Shown here: one piece after another, positions 52,001-60,584 of the stretch | Layout of the letters: each line of letters starts with the position of its first letter | How positions within the stretch are numbered: position 1 is the stretch's first letter | The notes under the pieces: generated by a model | Told to the model about the DNA's origin: nothing | What the model saw: the letters and a program-made list of their open reading frames with translations, nothing else | Databases searched by the model: none | DNA from: Lachnospiraceae bacterium | Lineage (GTDB): Bacteria > Bacillota > Clostridia > Lachnospirales > Lachnospiraceae | Length of the DNA: 64,000 nt | Direction of reading: 5' to 3' | NCBI GenBank assembly: GCA_910576335.1 | Contig: CAJTIU010000006.1 | Coordinates: 62,001-126,000 of the forward strand | Made by a program: the position numbers and the translations under genes

Positions 52001-53259
52001 CTCAGATCAATCTGCTTCCGCAGCAGCCCACTACATCATGTACAGTTAAAAAGGAGTGGGATGATGATGATAACAAATTCCGTCCACAGAGTATTAAGGT
52101 AACTTTGTACAAGGAAAAGGAAGATGAAGTCAAGGTTCCGGTAAGAACAATAACGTTGCCCTATGAAGGTAAATGGGAGTATACGTGGGATAACCTTTCG
52201 GTTTATGATGGAAAAAATGGAAAAGAAATTACGTATTCCGTTGAGGAGGTGCCAGAAGCTAATAATCCTATGTGGGATTATGAGGTTGAGGTTGAGAAAG
52301 AAGAGAGCAGTGGTGAAATATTAGCGACAATATCGAACAAGTTGAAGCTGCATAGAATTAAAGTCGAAAAATTATGGCAAGGTGATGATAATGAAAAAGT
52401 CAACAGGCCAGATAAAATTAAGTTTCAGCTATATTATAAAGACTTTGTGAATAATTCCGGGGAGTTAGTTCCTTATTTAGATAGGAATAATGAGCCTAGA
52501 ATAGTTGAATTAACAGAAGGCAGTGATGGAAAATGGAAAGGTGAATTTGTTCAGGTGCCGAAATACTATTACAACCCTAGTGAAGAACAGTGGCTAGAAG
52601 TAGAGTATTGGATAAAGGAAGTTTCTAATTCAGTTATAGATGGTGAGTATAACGGAAATAATGGAGCGATATATAAAGTTGGCAATGTGATACGAAGCGA
52701 TCTGACAGAGGAAGAAAAAAAAGCGCTCTATATTGACTCTTTCCAAGTATCCAATACGTTAATTACGAAGAATGTTTGCATTGAAAAGGTTTCAAAATCA
52801 TCTGGGGTGACTTTGCCAGGAGCGGTATTTAATTTATATGGAGAAGATGCCTTTGACAGTAATGGTAAATTAAACTCCGATGCTGAACCAATTCGTCCCT
52901 CCATTACAACGGGAGATGATGGACTGGTTGATATTCAAGGCCTAAGGTTCGGTACGTACTATTTAATGGAAATTCAGGCACCGCCCAATTTTGCAGTATT
53001 GGAAAAACCAATAAAGATTGTAGCTAGTGCCGAGGGAGTGACAGTTGATTTCCAAATAGAAGGCTGGGAGGCTGATTCTGAACATTTCAAACTAGAGGAT
53101 GGAAAATATATAATTACGATTCCGAATGAAATTATATATGAACTCCCATCCACCGGCGGTTCCGGAATTTACTGGTATATGTTCGGCGGCGTACTGCTTA
53201 TGGCAGGCGCAATGCTGATAACATATAGAAATAAACGTAAGGAGGTGCTGAGAAGTTAG
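49018..53259 (+). CDS. Giant LPXTG adhesin / pilus tip protein
   Basis: A 1413-residue cell-wall protein. An N-terminal membrane/signal segment (TAVVLLVILVIGTVIGG) is followed at about 56-175 by six HxHxxxCY units. A CHAP/NlpC-like domain lies at about 200-370, but the expected catalytic Cys of WCAxF is Asp (DWDAAFVNFC) and the usual HVGIV reads QMGIV. A long linker leads to a fibro-slime/PA14-like domain (about 890-1000, FRGDDDFWLFVDGKLAVDLGG). Three Cna-B/SpaA-type domains follow (about 1004-1370), and an LPSTGG sorting signal with membrane span and RNKRKE tail ends the protein. Placed first among the pilin genes, it is probably the tip adhesin. Confidence 0.88.
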   Translation: MQKLVRDYLNELKRKQKKRKRVGTAVVLLVILVIGTVIGGLTQAGVAMTGNAKCGIEEHEHSDGCYENILACGQEEGEGHQHGDGCYETQSTLTCGMEEEEGHQHDESCYDEAGNLICGTEEAAGHQHDDSCYTTEEVLTCEQEEGEGHSHSDACYEKELACKKEEHTHTEECYIDRKADVEESSKWDEQYKDTEWKETWAENLVIAAEAQIGYKESEDNYEVAEDGSHKGYTRYGQFMDDVYADWDAAFVNFCMHYAGKDDINIEASGVFPKETEAVKWYEEFTKADEKNMSYLVAPQGYEPKAGDLVFFDRKDETPAFQMGIVSSYDEEKNEIKVIEGNSDNEVKENEYGIKDEDIKENHIFGYLKMDEVEEAYEASEKTAEDDADQKEDVNTEQPQEEIKELTTEVDGTTITLSGPVSSFEEGKEYSIQAEKVENKETIATIEEAIDQVAEEKEKKVENYQAFDIKLMVDGEEVQPLGPVEVKFSSREVAKSVEDEATEVNVIHVDENTGEATDMEATSTEGKEVVIETEHFSVYVYIELGNLELGGIKINIQHWGEKIQTVNRNYQSMNKNTPEEGFDVKTGKVKMTGEVEGGYDEEKRKCQLYATDTDYSLPNETYVDIKSLSKVYNVSDTGYKISKVWVSKGGEQDRDRYDETAKGWTGEYDEYTYQQLEQDEKIELDRLPDGCTIRFWYEPTDGERRDGVSFYDYTVGYDQERKEGDRKGINKDENFREGSSDKSPRLGMGQPSQGNNSSWGMDQYGDKNYYLNRGNEDKQTPPRAYAFEGLVKPELIDGEVAFVDGIDAPQNLFKNDPDNGSRLYENYELGFARNGDTYTLSDVYKKGSTTPVPSAQGLEKFGYTMEKYGNKGTIWSNEFWPLDDVTEQTDPKLDGDFGVHNWYFGMAFNVTFDVTDYTGPLEYYFRGDDDFWLFVDGKLAVDLGGIHAALGKAFDLRSFMENHGMSMEGEHTLTVYYMERGATGSCCYMQFTLPRAQINLLPQQPTTSCTVKKEWDDDDNKFRPQSIKVTLYKEKEDEVKVPVRTITLPYEGKWEYTWDNLSVYDGKNGKEITYSVEEVPEANNPMWDYEVEVEKEESSGEILATISNKLKLHRIKVEKLWQGDDNEKVNRPDKIKFQLYYKDFVNNSGELVPYLDRNNEPRIVELTEGSDGKWKGEFVQVPKYYYNPSEEQWLEVEYWIKEVSNSVIDGEYNGNNGAIYKVGNVIRSDLTEEEKKALYIDSFQVSNTLITKNVCIEKVSKSSGVTLPGAVFNLYGEDAFDSNGKLNSDAEPIRPSITTGDDGLVDIQGLRFGTYYLMEIQAPPNFAVLEKPIKIVASAEGVTVDFQIEGWEADSEHFKLEDGKYIITIPNEIIYELPSTGGSGIYWYMFGGVLLMAGAMLITYRNKRKEVLRS

Positions 53260-53389
53260 AAAATGAAAACAACTTTTTGGCGGTCCTTGCACCGTACAAA
53301 GTAGCGAGTGCGTAACATGCACCAGCGGAAACAGTGCAGAAGCACATGTAACCCAATGTTAAAAAATAAAAGGAAAAGGAGAAGAAAAC

Positions 53390-55111
53390 ATGAAAAAAAT
53401 CAAAAAAGTTTTAGCAGTGATTTTATCACTGGCAATGGTACTGGGAATGTCATTGACGGCATTTGCAGCAACACCTAGCAATTCTGACAAGGCAGATTTA
53501 ACAATTACCGGATTGGAAAAAGGGGTAACAGTAAAATTATATCAGATTGCGCATGCTGAATATGGCGAGGGCGCAGTTAAAGGTTTGCTTAAGTATGAGT
53601 GGAATACAGGTGTTGCATTTGCTAATCCTGATGAGCCAACAGTAGATGAAATAAATGAAGTTGCTCAGAATATTGCAACATTAGGAAAACTGGTAGATAC
53701 AAAGACTCTGGGAGAAGGCGAAACTTCATATACCTACAATGCAGAAGCTGGCGCTTATATCGCTATCTTAACATCAGCAGATAATGACACGGTATATAAT
53801 CCAATTATCTTATCTGCGGCTTACGGAAAAGAAGGTGCGGAAGCAGGCAGCCTGAGTGGAGCAGAGATTGATGCAAAAGACAATTATCTGTATGGAACTA
53901 CTGCAGTAGCAAAGAGTACAGATATGACATTTGACAAAACAATGGAAGGATATACTCCTGATAAAAAGGAAGATGGTAAGGATATAGCAACAGCTACTGT
54001 AGGTCAGGTACTGACTTATACACTGAATGCAAAGGTGCCAACTTATCCGAAAAATGCAACAAATAAGACGTTCTTCATGTCAGATACAATGGTAACAGGT
54101 TTAACATTTGATTATGCATCATTATCAGTTAGTATTGAAGGCCAGAATGTAGTAAAAGAGGGAAATGAGTTTAAGCTTGGAGAGAAGGTTATTGCAACAG
54201 CTGCTCCAACACCAAGTGCAGAGAATCCGACAGGATTTAACCTCAATTTTACTTATGATAATTTGATTTCTGATCCTGCTACTGGTGCAGTTTATACACC
54301 GGTTGTAAGTTATAATGCTGTTATCAATTCAACGGCTGTTGTTGGCGGCGATGGTAATAACAACAGTGCAGATTTATACTATGCAAAAGAGCCAAATAGT
54401 GGTTCTACCTGGGATACACCAGATGATAAGCCAGATGGAGCGGAAGGTGTAGATAAAAAGCATGATGAGGAGATTGTTTATACTTACCAATTAGCTCTTC
54501 ATAAAATAGATACAGGAGATAAATCAGCTCTTGCAGGGGCAAGATTTGGAATTTACACAGATGAAGCGTGTACAAAATTAATTGATGAAGTAGTAACAAA
54601 TGAAAATGGTTATGCAGTATCTACAAGAGTTGGTGCAGGAACATACTATATTAAGGAGCTTGAGGCACCTGCAGGTTATTCATTAAATGATAATGTATAT
54701 AAGGCAGTTGCAAGTTGGACCACTGCAACAAAGACAGTTACAGGAACAGTAATAACAAAGGTATATACTACGGAGAAGCCATATGAGGATGCATTGCCAG
54801 TTGGCTGGATCAAAGATGGTATTTTCTATGCTGAGAATCCTGGAGAAGGCGCTGAGGTAGCATACATTAAATCTGAGACAAAAGAATCAAGCAGTGTTAC
54901 AGAAGTGTCAAAGAATGATACTATTGGAGCAGGCACAGTTACATCAATTACTTTAGGTGGAGAGGAAGTAGAAAGTATTCCGAATACAAAACTTGGAAGC
55001 CTGCCATCAACCGGTGGTATCGGTACTACAATCTTCACAATCGGCGGATGTGCAATCATGATTATTGCAGCAGCATTATTCTTCGCAAGCCGCAGAAGAG
55101 CTGTGAAATAA
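53390..55111 (+). CDS. Major pilin, SpaH/EbpB-type, LPXTG-anchored
   Basis: A 573-residue secreted pilus shaft subunit. The signal peptide ends AMVLGMSLTAFAA. The pilin motif lysine is in VPTYPKNATNKTF near residue 220, which sortase C joins to the LPXTG threonine of the next subunit. An E-box is visible in YYIKELEAPAGYSL near 420. The Cna-B/SpaA-type fold (LALHKIDTGDKSALAGARFG) forms isopeptide bonds. The sorting signal is LPSTGG followed by a hydrophobic span and RRRAVK. The start has AAAGGAG. It is followed by a strong hairpin that may keep its expression above the sortases. Confidence 0.93.
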   Translation: MKKIKKVLAVILSLAMVLGMSLTAFAATPSNSDKADLTITGLEKGVTVKLYQIAHAEYGEGAVKGLLKYEWNTGVAFANPDEPTVDEINEVAQNIATLGKLVDTKTLGEGETSYTYNAEAGAYIAILTSADNDTVYNPIILSAAYGKEGAEAGSLSGAEIDAKDNYLYGTTAVAKSTDMTFDKTMEGYTPDKKEDGKDIATATVGQVLTYTLNAKVPTYPKNATNKTFFMSDTMVTGLTFDYASLSVSIEGQNVVKEGNEFKLGEKVIATAAPTPSAENPTGFNLNFTYDNLISDPATGAVYTPVVSYNAVINSTAVVGGDGNNNSADLYYAKEPNSGSTWDTPDDKPDGAEGVDKKHDEEIVYTYQLALHKIDTGDKSALAGARFGIYTDEACTKLIDEVVTNENGYAVSTRVGAGTYYIKELEAPAGYSLNDNVYKAVASWTTATKTVTGTVITKVYTTEKPYEDALPVGWIKDGIFYAENPGEGAEVAYIKSETKESSSVTEVSKNDTIGAGTVTSITLGGEEVESIPNTKLGSLPSTGGIGTTIFTIGGCAIMIIAAALFFASRRRAVK

Positions 55112-55155
55112 TAATGGTACCATAAGCAGTTAAAAGTACTTAAATTATGAAAATT

Positions 55156-55180
55156 CTCCGGGGCAGCTACTGCCCCGGAG
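55156..55180 (+). terminator. Hairpin between major pilin and sortase genes
   Basis: CTCCGGGGCAG pairs perfectly with CTGCCCCGGAG around a 3-base loop, 45 bp after the pilin stop. There is no T-tract, so partial termination or mRNA stabilisation is more likely than full termination. Confidence 0.6.
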
Positions 55181-55263
55181 TTACCAAAAGCAATTACACA
55201 TAACAAGGTCATATCATATACAATTTAAATTAAAGCAAAGATACAACAACAAGGAGAGTCTGG

Positions 55264-56265
55264 ATGAAAAGTAAAGCGAGCAAAATATTAATAGTCCTCA
55301 TATTTTTAGCCGGTTTGTCCTTGCTGCTGTATCCGTTCGTTGCTAACGAATGGAATAACTACAGGCAGAAGCAGTTAATTAGCAACTACGACAGCGTAGT
55401 GGCTGAGAAGGAGTCAGCCGGCCTGATTGACTATGAGGCAGAGATGCAGTACGCGGTAGACTACAACAACGGCCTGCTCCCCAGTATCCTTCCTGATTCC
55501 TTCGCCGAGGCGCAGGTTTCTGATAAGGACCAGGCATACATGGCATGTCTGAATATTGCAGGGGACAGCATCATGGGGACGGTGGAGATTCCGAAGATTA
55601 ACATCACGCTTCCCATTTTCCACACCACGGATAAGGAAGTGTTGGAGAAGGCTGCAGGCCACCTGGAGGGAAGTTCCCTTCCGGTAGGCGGGGAGAATAC
55701 CCATGCGGTTATTACCGCACATAGGGGACTGCCTAGTGCGGCGCTCTTCACGGATTTGGATAAGATGGAGGAGGGGGATCATTTCCTCATACATGTATTG
55801 AAGGAAACCCTCTGCTATGAGGTGGATAAGATCACTGTGGTAAAGCCGGAGGAGACGGATGCATTGTCCGTGGAGGACGGGCAGGATCTTGTGACACTTC
55901 TGACCTGCACCCCATACGGGGTGAACAGTCATCGTCTGTTTGTCCGGGGACACCGGGTTCCTTATAATCCGGAGGAGATCGGGGATGAGAGCATACCGCT
56001 GTCCAACATGAGTTTACATACTAGCTATCTGCTGTGGGTAATCGTAGGACTTGTGGTTACTGGTATATTCAGTTTCTTCTTATATAAGAGGGAGCGCAGA
56101 CTGAGACGCGCGGCGGCAGCCGGGGCAGGAGAACAGAAGGCGCAGACTGATGTATCCGCGTCAGAAGCTGTGGATACAGGAACCACAGATACAGGAACCG
56201 GTGACGGGACGCAGCAGCCTGTCACAGAGGAAATACAGGAAACAGACCAGCCTAAGGGGGAATAG
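55264..56265 (+). CDS. srtC: Class C sortase 1
   Basis: A 333-residue pilin-polymerising transpeptidase with membrane spans at both ends (ILIVLIFLAGLSLLLYP and LLWVIVGLVVTGIFSFFLY), typical of class C. The catalytic histidine is in TAHRG (H153), the cysteine in TLLTCTPYG (C215), and the arginine in SHRLFVRG. The C-terminal cytoplasmic tail is long and rich in T/G/E. It lies directly behind the pilin gene and a second class C enzyme follows with its GTG 5 bp later, so they are co-translated. Confidence 0.92.
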   Translation: MKSKASKILIVLIFLAGLSLLLYPFVANEWNNYRQKQLISNYDSVVAEKESAGLIDYEAEMQYAVDYNNGLLPSILPDSFAEAQVSDKDQAYMACLNIAGDSIMGTVEIPKINITLPIFHTTDKEVLEKAAGHLEGSSLPVGGENTHAVITAHRGLPSAALFTDLDKMEEGDHFLIHVLKETLCYEVDKITVVKPEETDALSVEDGQDLVTLLTCTPYGVNSHRLFVRGHRVPYNPEEIGDESIPLSNMSLHTSYLLWVIVGLVVTGIFSFFLYKRERRLRRAAAAGAGEQKAQTDVSASEAVDTGTTDTGTGDGTQQPVTEEIQETDQPKGE

Positions 56266-56269
56266 GACA

Positions 56270-57196
56270 GTGAGGAGAAAGATTACTTCATTTCTGTTCG
56301 GACTGCTGTTCCTCGTGGGATTCGGGATACTGGCTTATCCAACCATTGCAGACCAGTGGAATACGTACCGCCAGTCGAGGCTCATTTCCAATTATGATAA
56401 TGCAGTAAGCGAGATGAAGGAGGAGGACTTCGAAGAGGCATGGGCGGCAGCCAGAAGCTATAACCAGACCTTTGAACAGAACAGCATCATGAGTGATGTA
56501 TTTAACATTGATGACGAGAAGAACCTGAAGAAGACGGAGTACTGGAAGGTGCTGAACGTGGCAGGGGACGGAATCATGGGATATATCACCATTCCGAAAA
56601 TAAATATTAAACTTGGAATTTACCATGGAACAGGCAAGGATGTGCTTCAGACGGGAGTAGGGCACTTGAATGGCACGAAGCTTCCGGTGGGGGGCGAGGG
56701 AAACCACAGTGTCCTGTCAGCCCACAGAGGGCTTCCGAGTGCAAAGCTTTTCACGGATATCGACCAGTTAGGGAAGGGTGACAGGTTTTACCTCCATATT
56801 TTAAATGAAGATATGGCTTACGAGGTGGACCGGGTGCTTCCCATGATCGACAAGGATGACTATGACGCACTGCAGGAGGCGCTCACCATAGAGGAGGGGC
56901 AGGATCAGGTAACGCTGTTCACCTGTACCCCCTATGGAGTAAACAGCCACCGGCTCCTGGTGCGGGGGCACCGGGTTCCCTATGACGGGGAGCTGGAATC
57001 GACTCCTGTGGAATCCATGGTACAGGCTATTCAGAACTATTACATGTTATATCTGCTGCTTGGTCTTGGCGTGACCCTGCTGGCGATCCTCATCATGAGA
57101 AGCATTTTCAGGAGAAAGAGGGGAAAGGCAGTGAAGCCGGGGACGGAAGAAGCAGCGGAGGAGACGAAGGGTAACAGTGAGGAGGGAAAGAGTTGA
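56270..57196 (+). CDS. srtC: Class C sortase 2
   Basis: About 308 residues, starting at GTG 56270 four bases after the previous stop, with a GGGGGAATAGG site. N-terminal (ITSFLFGLLFLVGFGILAYP) and C-terminal (YYMLYLLLGLGVTLLAILIM) spans flank the sortase fold. Catalytic residues are visible in SAHRG, TLFTCTPYG and SHRLLVRG. It is about half identical to sortase 1 by eye. Two class C sortases in one locus usually divide the work between shaft polymerisation and addition of minor pilins. Confidence 0.9.
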   Translation: MRRKITSFLFGLLFLVGFGILAYPTIADQWNTYRQSRLISNYDNAVSEMKEEDFEEAWAAARSYNQTFEQNSIMSDVFNIDDEKNLKKTEYWKVLNVAGDGIMGYITIPKINIKLGIYHGTGKDVLQTGVGHLNGTKLPVGGEGNHSVLSAHRGLPSAKLFTDIDQLGKGDRFYLHILNEDMAYEVDRVLPMIDKDDYDALQEALTIEEGQDQVTLFTCTPYGVNSHRLLVRGHRVPYDGELESTPVESMVQAIQNYYMLYLLLGLGVTLLAILIMRSIFRRKRGKAVKPGTEEAAEETKGNSEEGKS

Positions 57197-58242
57197 AGAT
57201 AAGTAAGAGAGTAAGAACAGGATATGCGCTGGCTCTGGCAGGGATACTCGCACTGCCGGGCTTAAGCCTTCTGACGACGCAGGCCGCAGGGGCGATTGAC
57301 ACAGGGGCGAAATGCTCCCTCACCGTGACGGTGGAGGAGAGCGAGTATGCGAAGGACTTTAACGATATGAGCATCCCGGTAGCGGTTTATAAGGTGGCGG
57401 ATGTGGACAGCGTGGGAAAATACACGGCTGCAGGAGCATTTGCAGGGATGGACTTCTCTGATATCAGCAGCGCCACTACGGCAGAGCAGTGGATGGAGCT
57501 TGGAAAGCAGGCAGAGGAGATCCGTGTGGCAGCGGATCCGGCGCCGGAGCCGTCCGGTGAAGTGACGGTGCAGAAGGAGGCCGGAAGCACGGAACCTGCG
57601 AAGGGAACGATTCGGGATCTTGTTACTGGCATGTACCTGGTAGTGCCTGCAGAGACATATAATAAGGACTATACGGTGAAATACGTGTTTAACCCGTACC
57701 TCACCGCTCTTCCGGGGAATCCTTACGTATCATCAGGCGGCGAGGGCTCGGATGAATGGGATTATAATCCGGTGATCGGCCTGAAGGCTGAGGGGGAACC
57801 CCAGACTGGAAAGCTGATTATTACGAAGGTACTGACCAATTATAATGAAACCCTTGGGAAGACCTCATTTGTATTTGAGATTACAGGGAAGGATTCCACT
57901 GGGAAGGTGGTATACAGCAATGTGGTAAGCACGACCCATGAGGGGCCGGGGGAACAGAGTGTGACCCTGGAAGGGCTTCCGGCAGGTATCACGGTAACGG
58001 TGAAGGAGGTTTACTCCGGTGCAAGCTACACCCTGGACGGCTCCGGCGAGGCGGACGCACTGATCTGGTCTGACGCGGCGGTGGATGCAGGGCTCGGTGA
58101 GACGGCATCTGTGACATTCCGAAATAAATATGACGGAGGAAACCGCGGGGGATATGGTGTGACGAATCAGTTTGATTCGGACGGAAATGGCGGATGGAAC
58201 TGGGAGAACCCGACAGAGGGGCTTCCGGAGGAAAATAATTAG
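57193..58242 (+). CDS. FctA/Spy0128-like pilin without sorting signal
   Basis: About 349 residues with signal peptide (ALALAGILALPGLSLL...AAGA). The start is a TTG at 57193 overlapping the sortase stop, with GGAGGG 5 bp upstream. An N-terminal pilin-like domain is followed at about 205-325 by a Spy0128/FctA-type isopeptide domain (LIITKVLTNYNETLGKTSFV, VKEVYSGASYTL, VTFRNKYD). The protein ends GWNWENPTEGLPEENN with no LPXTG motif or membrane span. It may be released, joined to the pilus by another route, or have lost its anchor. It lies between the sortases and SipW-type substrates. Confidence 0.75.
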   Translation: MKISKRVRTGYALALAGILALPGLSLLTTQAAGAIDTGAKCSLTVTVEESEYAKDFNDMSIPVAVYKVADVDSVGKYTAAGAFAGMDFSDISSATTAEQWMELGKQAEEIRVAADPAPEPSGEVTVQKEAGSTEPAKGTIRDLVTGMYLVVPAETYNKDYTVKYVFNPYLTALPGNPYVSSGGEGSDEWDYNPVIGLKAEGEPQTGKLIITKVLTNYNETLGKTSFVFEITGKDSTGKVVYSNVVSTTHEGPGEQSVTLEGLPAGITVTVKEVYSGASYTLDGSGEADALIWSDAAVDAGLGETASVTFRNKYDGGNRGGYGVTNQFDSDGNGGWNWENPTEGLPEENN

Positions 58243-58259
58243 AAGGGGGCGCAGCAGGG

Positions 58260-58853
58260 ATGAAGATTTTAAATAAATATACCCACAGGGCATACCGCGA
58301 TACATGCCCTAAAGGGGCGGGCAGACTACGTCTGACAAGATATGGAAAAGTAATGCTGATGTCGGCTGCGGCTCTCGGGATGACGGCGGCGCTGACGATA
58401 CAGAGTGCATCTGCTTACTTTACGACTTATGTATCCGCAGGCGGCGGCGAGGTGGTGCACCTCGGGGCACAGACGGAGATTCATGAGGATGTAAGCCAGA
58501 TGACGAAGCATATCGTACTGAGGAATACATCTCAGATCAATGAATGCTTCGTACGTGTGAAGGTGTTCTATGCAGACCCATTTACGGTTGAGTACACGGA
58601 TGTGGCAGGAAACGGGGACTGGTATCAGCAGAATGATGACGGGTACTGGTATTACCGTCCGATTCTCCCGCCGGGAGGAGTGACCACCCAGTTTGACGCG
58701 AAGATCGTGGTGCCGGAGGATTTCGACAGGGACAGCTTCAACGTGGTTGTAATCCAGGAGTGTACGCCGGTGCTCTATGACGACAACGGCAATCCGTACG
58801 CTGACTGGAACACGACTTATACGGAGTACACGGAAGAGGAGGCTGGAAGATAA
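58260..58853 (+). CDS. SipW-type signal peptide protein (TasA/camelysin-like) 1
   Basis: A 197-residue secreted protein. The hydrophobic N-terminal segment (VMLMSAAALGMTAALTI) ends in the SASAYFTTY context used by SipW-type peptidases (TasA/CalY family). A beta-rich domain follows with conserved NTSQINECFVRVKVFY and DGYWYYRPILPPGG segments. An unusually long basic region precedes the hydrophobic core. The stop overlaps the start of the next gene. It is a likely fibre or accessory surface protein processed by the SipW-type enzyme encoded downstream. Confidence 0.75.
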   Translation: MKILNKYTHRAYRDTCPKGAGRLRLTRYGKVMLMSAAALGMTAALTIQSASAYFTTYVSAGGGEVVHLGAQTEIHEDVSQMTKHIVLRNTSQINECFVRVKVFYADPFTVEYTDVAGNGDWYQQNDDGYWYYRPILPPGGVTTQFDAKIVVPEDFDRDSFNVVVIQECTPVLYDDNGNPYADWNTTYTEYTEEEAGR

Positions 58854-59596
58854 TGAAGAAAAAGAATTTTATCACATACGGGCTCCTCGCTGCGGCAGGC
58901 GTACTGCTTCTCGGGAGTGCCATCGGGAGCACCCAGGCGGCACTTACTTACTACAGTGAAAATTATACGGCGGAGATTACTATTTCCCAGATCGGCGTAA
59001 GTCTGATGGAAAATGGGAAGGTAGTGAGCAGCCGTGATTACAATGAGGATAAATGGGATATTTCCACAAATAAGAAGGACAGTGCCTCAGCATCCGGCGC
59101 GCTGCTTACGAACATGCTGGATAAAGAGAAGGGCGAGAAGCTGGCGCTGAATAAGAAATATGACGAGGTTCTGCGGGTGAAGAACAGCGGATCCATTGAC
59201 CAGTATGTGCGGGTGAGGATTTACCGCTACTGGACGGATCAGGCAGGGAAGAAGGTAACGACCCTGTCGCCGGATCTCATTGACCTTGGATTTACGAATA
59301 CGAATAAATGGGTGAAGAACCCGGAGAGCACGAAGGAGTGTACGGAGCTGTATTATAAGGGCATCCTTCCTTCTGGGAAAGAGTCAGAGACATTTGCAGA
59401 GACAATCCGTATTGACGGGCAGGTGGCTGCTGAGGCGACGGTGGAGACGAAGGGAAATATCATCACAACCACTTATAAATATGACGGCGTGAATTTTCAT
59501 CTTGACGTAGAGGTAGATGCGGTGCAGACGCATAATGCGAAGGATGCAATGAAGAGTGCATGGGGTGTGGATGCAGACGCCCTGGGAATTCTGTAA
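58853..59596 (+). CDS. SipW-type signal peptide protein (TasA/camelysin-like) 2
   Basis: A 247-residue secreted protein beginning MKKKNFITYGLLAAAGVLLL and cleaved around STQAALTYYSENY. The family features ITISQIGVSLMENGKVV, LRVKNSGSIDQYVRVRIYRY and YYKGILPSGKESETF are those of TasA/camelysin-like proteins. TasA homologues assemble into matrix fibres. It starts in the overlap with the previous stop and is followed 18 bp later by another exported protein, in one operon with its likely peptidase. Confidence 0.8.
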   Translation: MKKKNFITYGLLAAAGVLLLGSAIGSTQAALTYYSENYTAEITISQIGVSLMENGKVVSSRDYNEDKWDISTNKKDSASASGALLTNMLDKEKGEKLALNKKYDEVLRVKNSGSIDQYVRVRIYRYWTDQAGKKVTTLSPDLIDLGFTNTNKWVKNPESTKECTELYYKGILPSGKESETFAETIRIDGQVAAEATVETKGNIITTTYKYDGVNFHLDVEVDAVQTHNAKDAMKSAWGVDADALGIL

Positions 59597-59614
59597 GAAG
59601 GAGTGAGGGAGAAA

Positions 59615-60583
59615 ATGAAGAGAACGAAGAAAAGTATAATGGCCTCCGGGCTTGCGGCGTTCCTGGTTCTTGCCTCCTCTGTGACGGGATTCGCAGAAGA
59701 CAGGCAGGGAGAGTCCGGCTGGAAGGTTGAATTTGACGGAAAGAAGTTGGAGAGTAATTTTTCTACGGCAAATATGGACGATGAGATCTACAATATGCAG
59801 CCCGGTGATTCGGTGGAGCTTACGATCTCGCTTAAGAATAGCTATGACAAGGGCGAGGTGGACTGGTATATGAAGAACCAGGTACTGCAGACGCTGGAAG
59901 ATGCGGGAAGCATGTCTGGCGGTGCGTATGATTACCTCCTTACCTATAAGGATAAGGACGGAAAGTCCACCACACTCTACTCCAGTGAGAAGTTCGGAGG
60001 AGAGGGAAGATACAATGGTGTGGGCCTAAAGGGCGCGACTACCACGCTGGATGATTATTTTTACCTGGACCGCATGGGAAAGGACGATACGGGTGTGGTA
60101 ACGCTTAAAGTGGCTCTGGATGCAGAGACGCTGGTAAATGATTACCAGAATACACTGGCAAGGCTGCAGATGGATTTTGCAACGGAGCTTGTGGATACTA
60201 CAACAACGGGGAATCCGTCCACTCCTGGAAGCGGGAGAAGCCCGGTCAAGACTGGTGACCAGACGAAGATTATGCTATATATTGTGCTTACGCTGGCGGC
60301 GGGGCTCGTGCTTCTGATTCTTGGAATTATGAGACTGCGCAGAGACCGTGAGGAAGAGCCGGAGACGGCGGATGGACCGAAGATGTCCGGCGGTGCGAAG
60401 GGTGCGGCTGGCATGAAGGGTTCATCTGGAGTGAATCGTGCATCCGGAGTGAGGAATATGTCTAGTTCGTCAGGAGCAGAGGGTGGATCCGGAGCGGATG
60501 CAGTGAAGAGGGCACAGGCAAAATCCGGGACACGTACTGGTACGGAGACGAATTCCGATACAGGGAAAAGGAGGCGCAGATAG
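59615..60583 (+). CDS. Exported membrane-anchored protein with VKTGD motif
   Basis: About 322 residues with signal peptide (IMASGLAAFLVLASSVTGFA). The ~190-residue extracellular domain belongs to the same beta-rich, SipW-substrate-like world (MQPGDSVELTISLKNSYDKG). A PVKTGDQ segment precedes a membrane span (MLYIVLTLAAGLVLLILGIM), resembling a degenerate sorting signal. However, ~80 residues of Gly/Ser/Met-rich low-complexity tail follow, unlike a true sorting signal. It is probably membrane-anchored. ATG 59615 is preferred to GTG 59603. It may hold the fibre at the membrane; this is inference. Confidence 0.7.
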   Translation: MKRTKKSIMASGLAAFLVLASSVTGFAEDRQGESGWKVEFDGKKLESNFSTANMDDEIYNMQPGDSVELTISLKNSYDKGEVDWYMKNQVLQTLEDAGSMSGGAYDYLLTYKDKDGKSTTLYSSEKFGGEGRYNGVGLKGATTTLDDYFYLDRMGKDDTGVVTLKVALDAETLVNDYQNTLARLQMDFATELVDTTTTGNPSTPGSGRSPVKTGDQTKIMLYIVLTLAAGLVLLILGIMRLRRDREEEPETADGPKMSGGAKGAAGMKGSSGVNRASGVRNMSSSSGAEGGSGADAVKRAQAKSGTRTGTETNSDTGKRRRR

Positions 60584-60584
60584 T

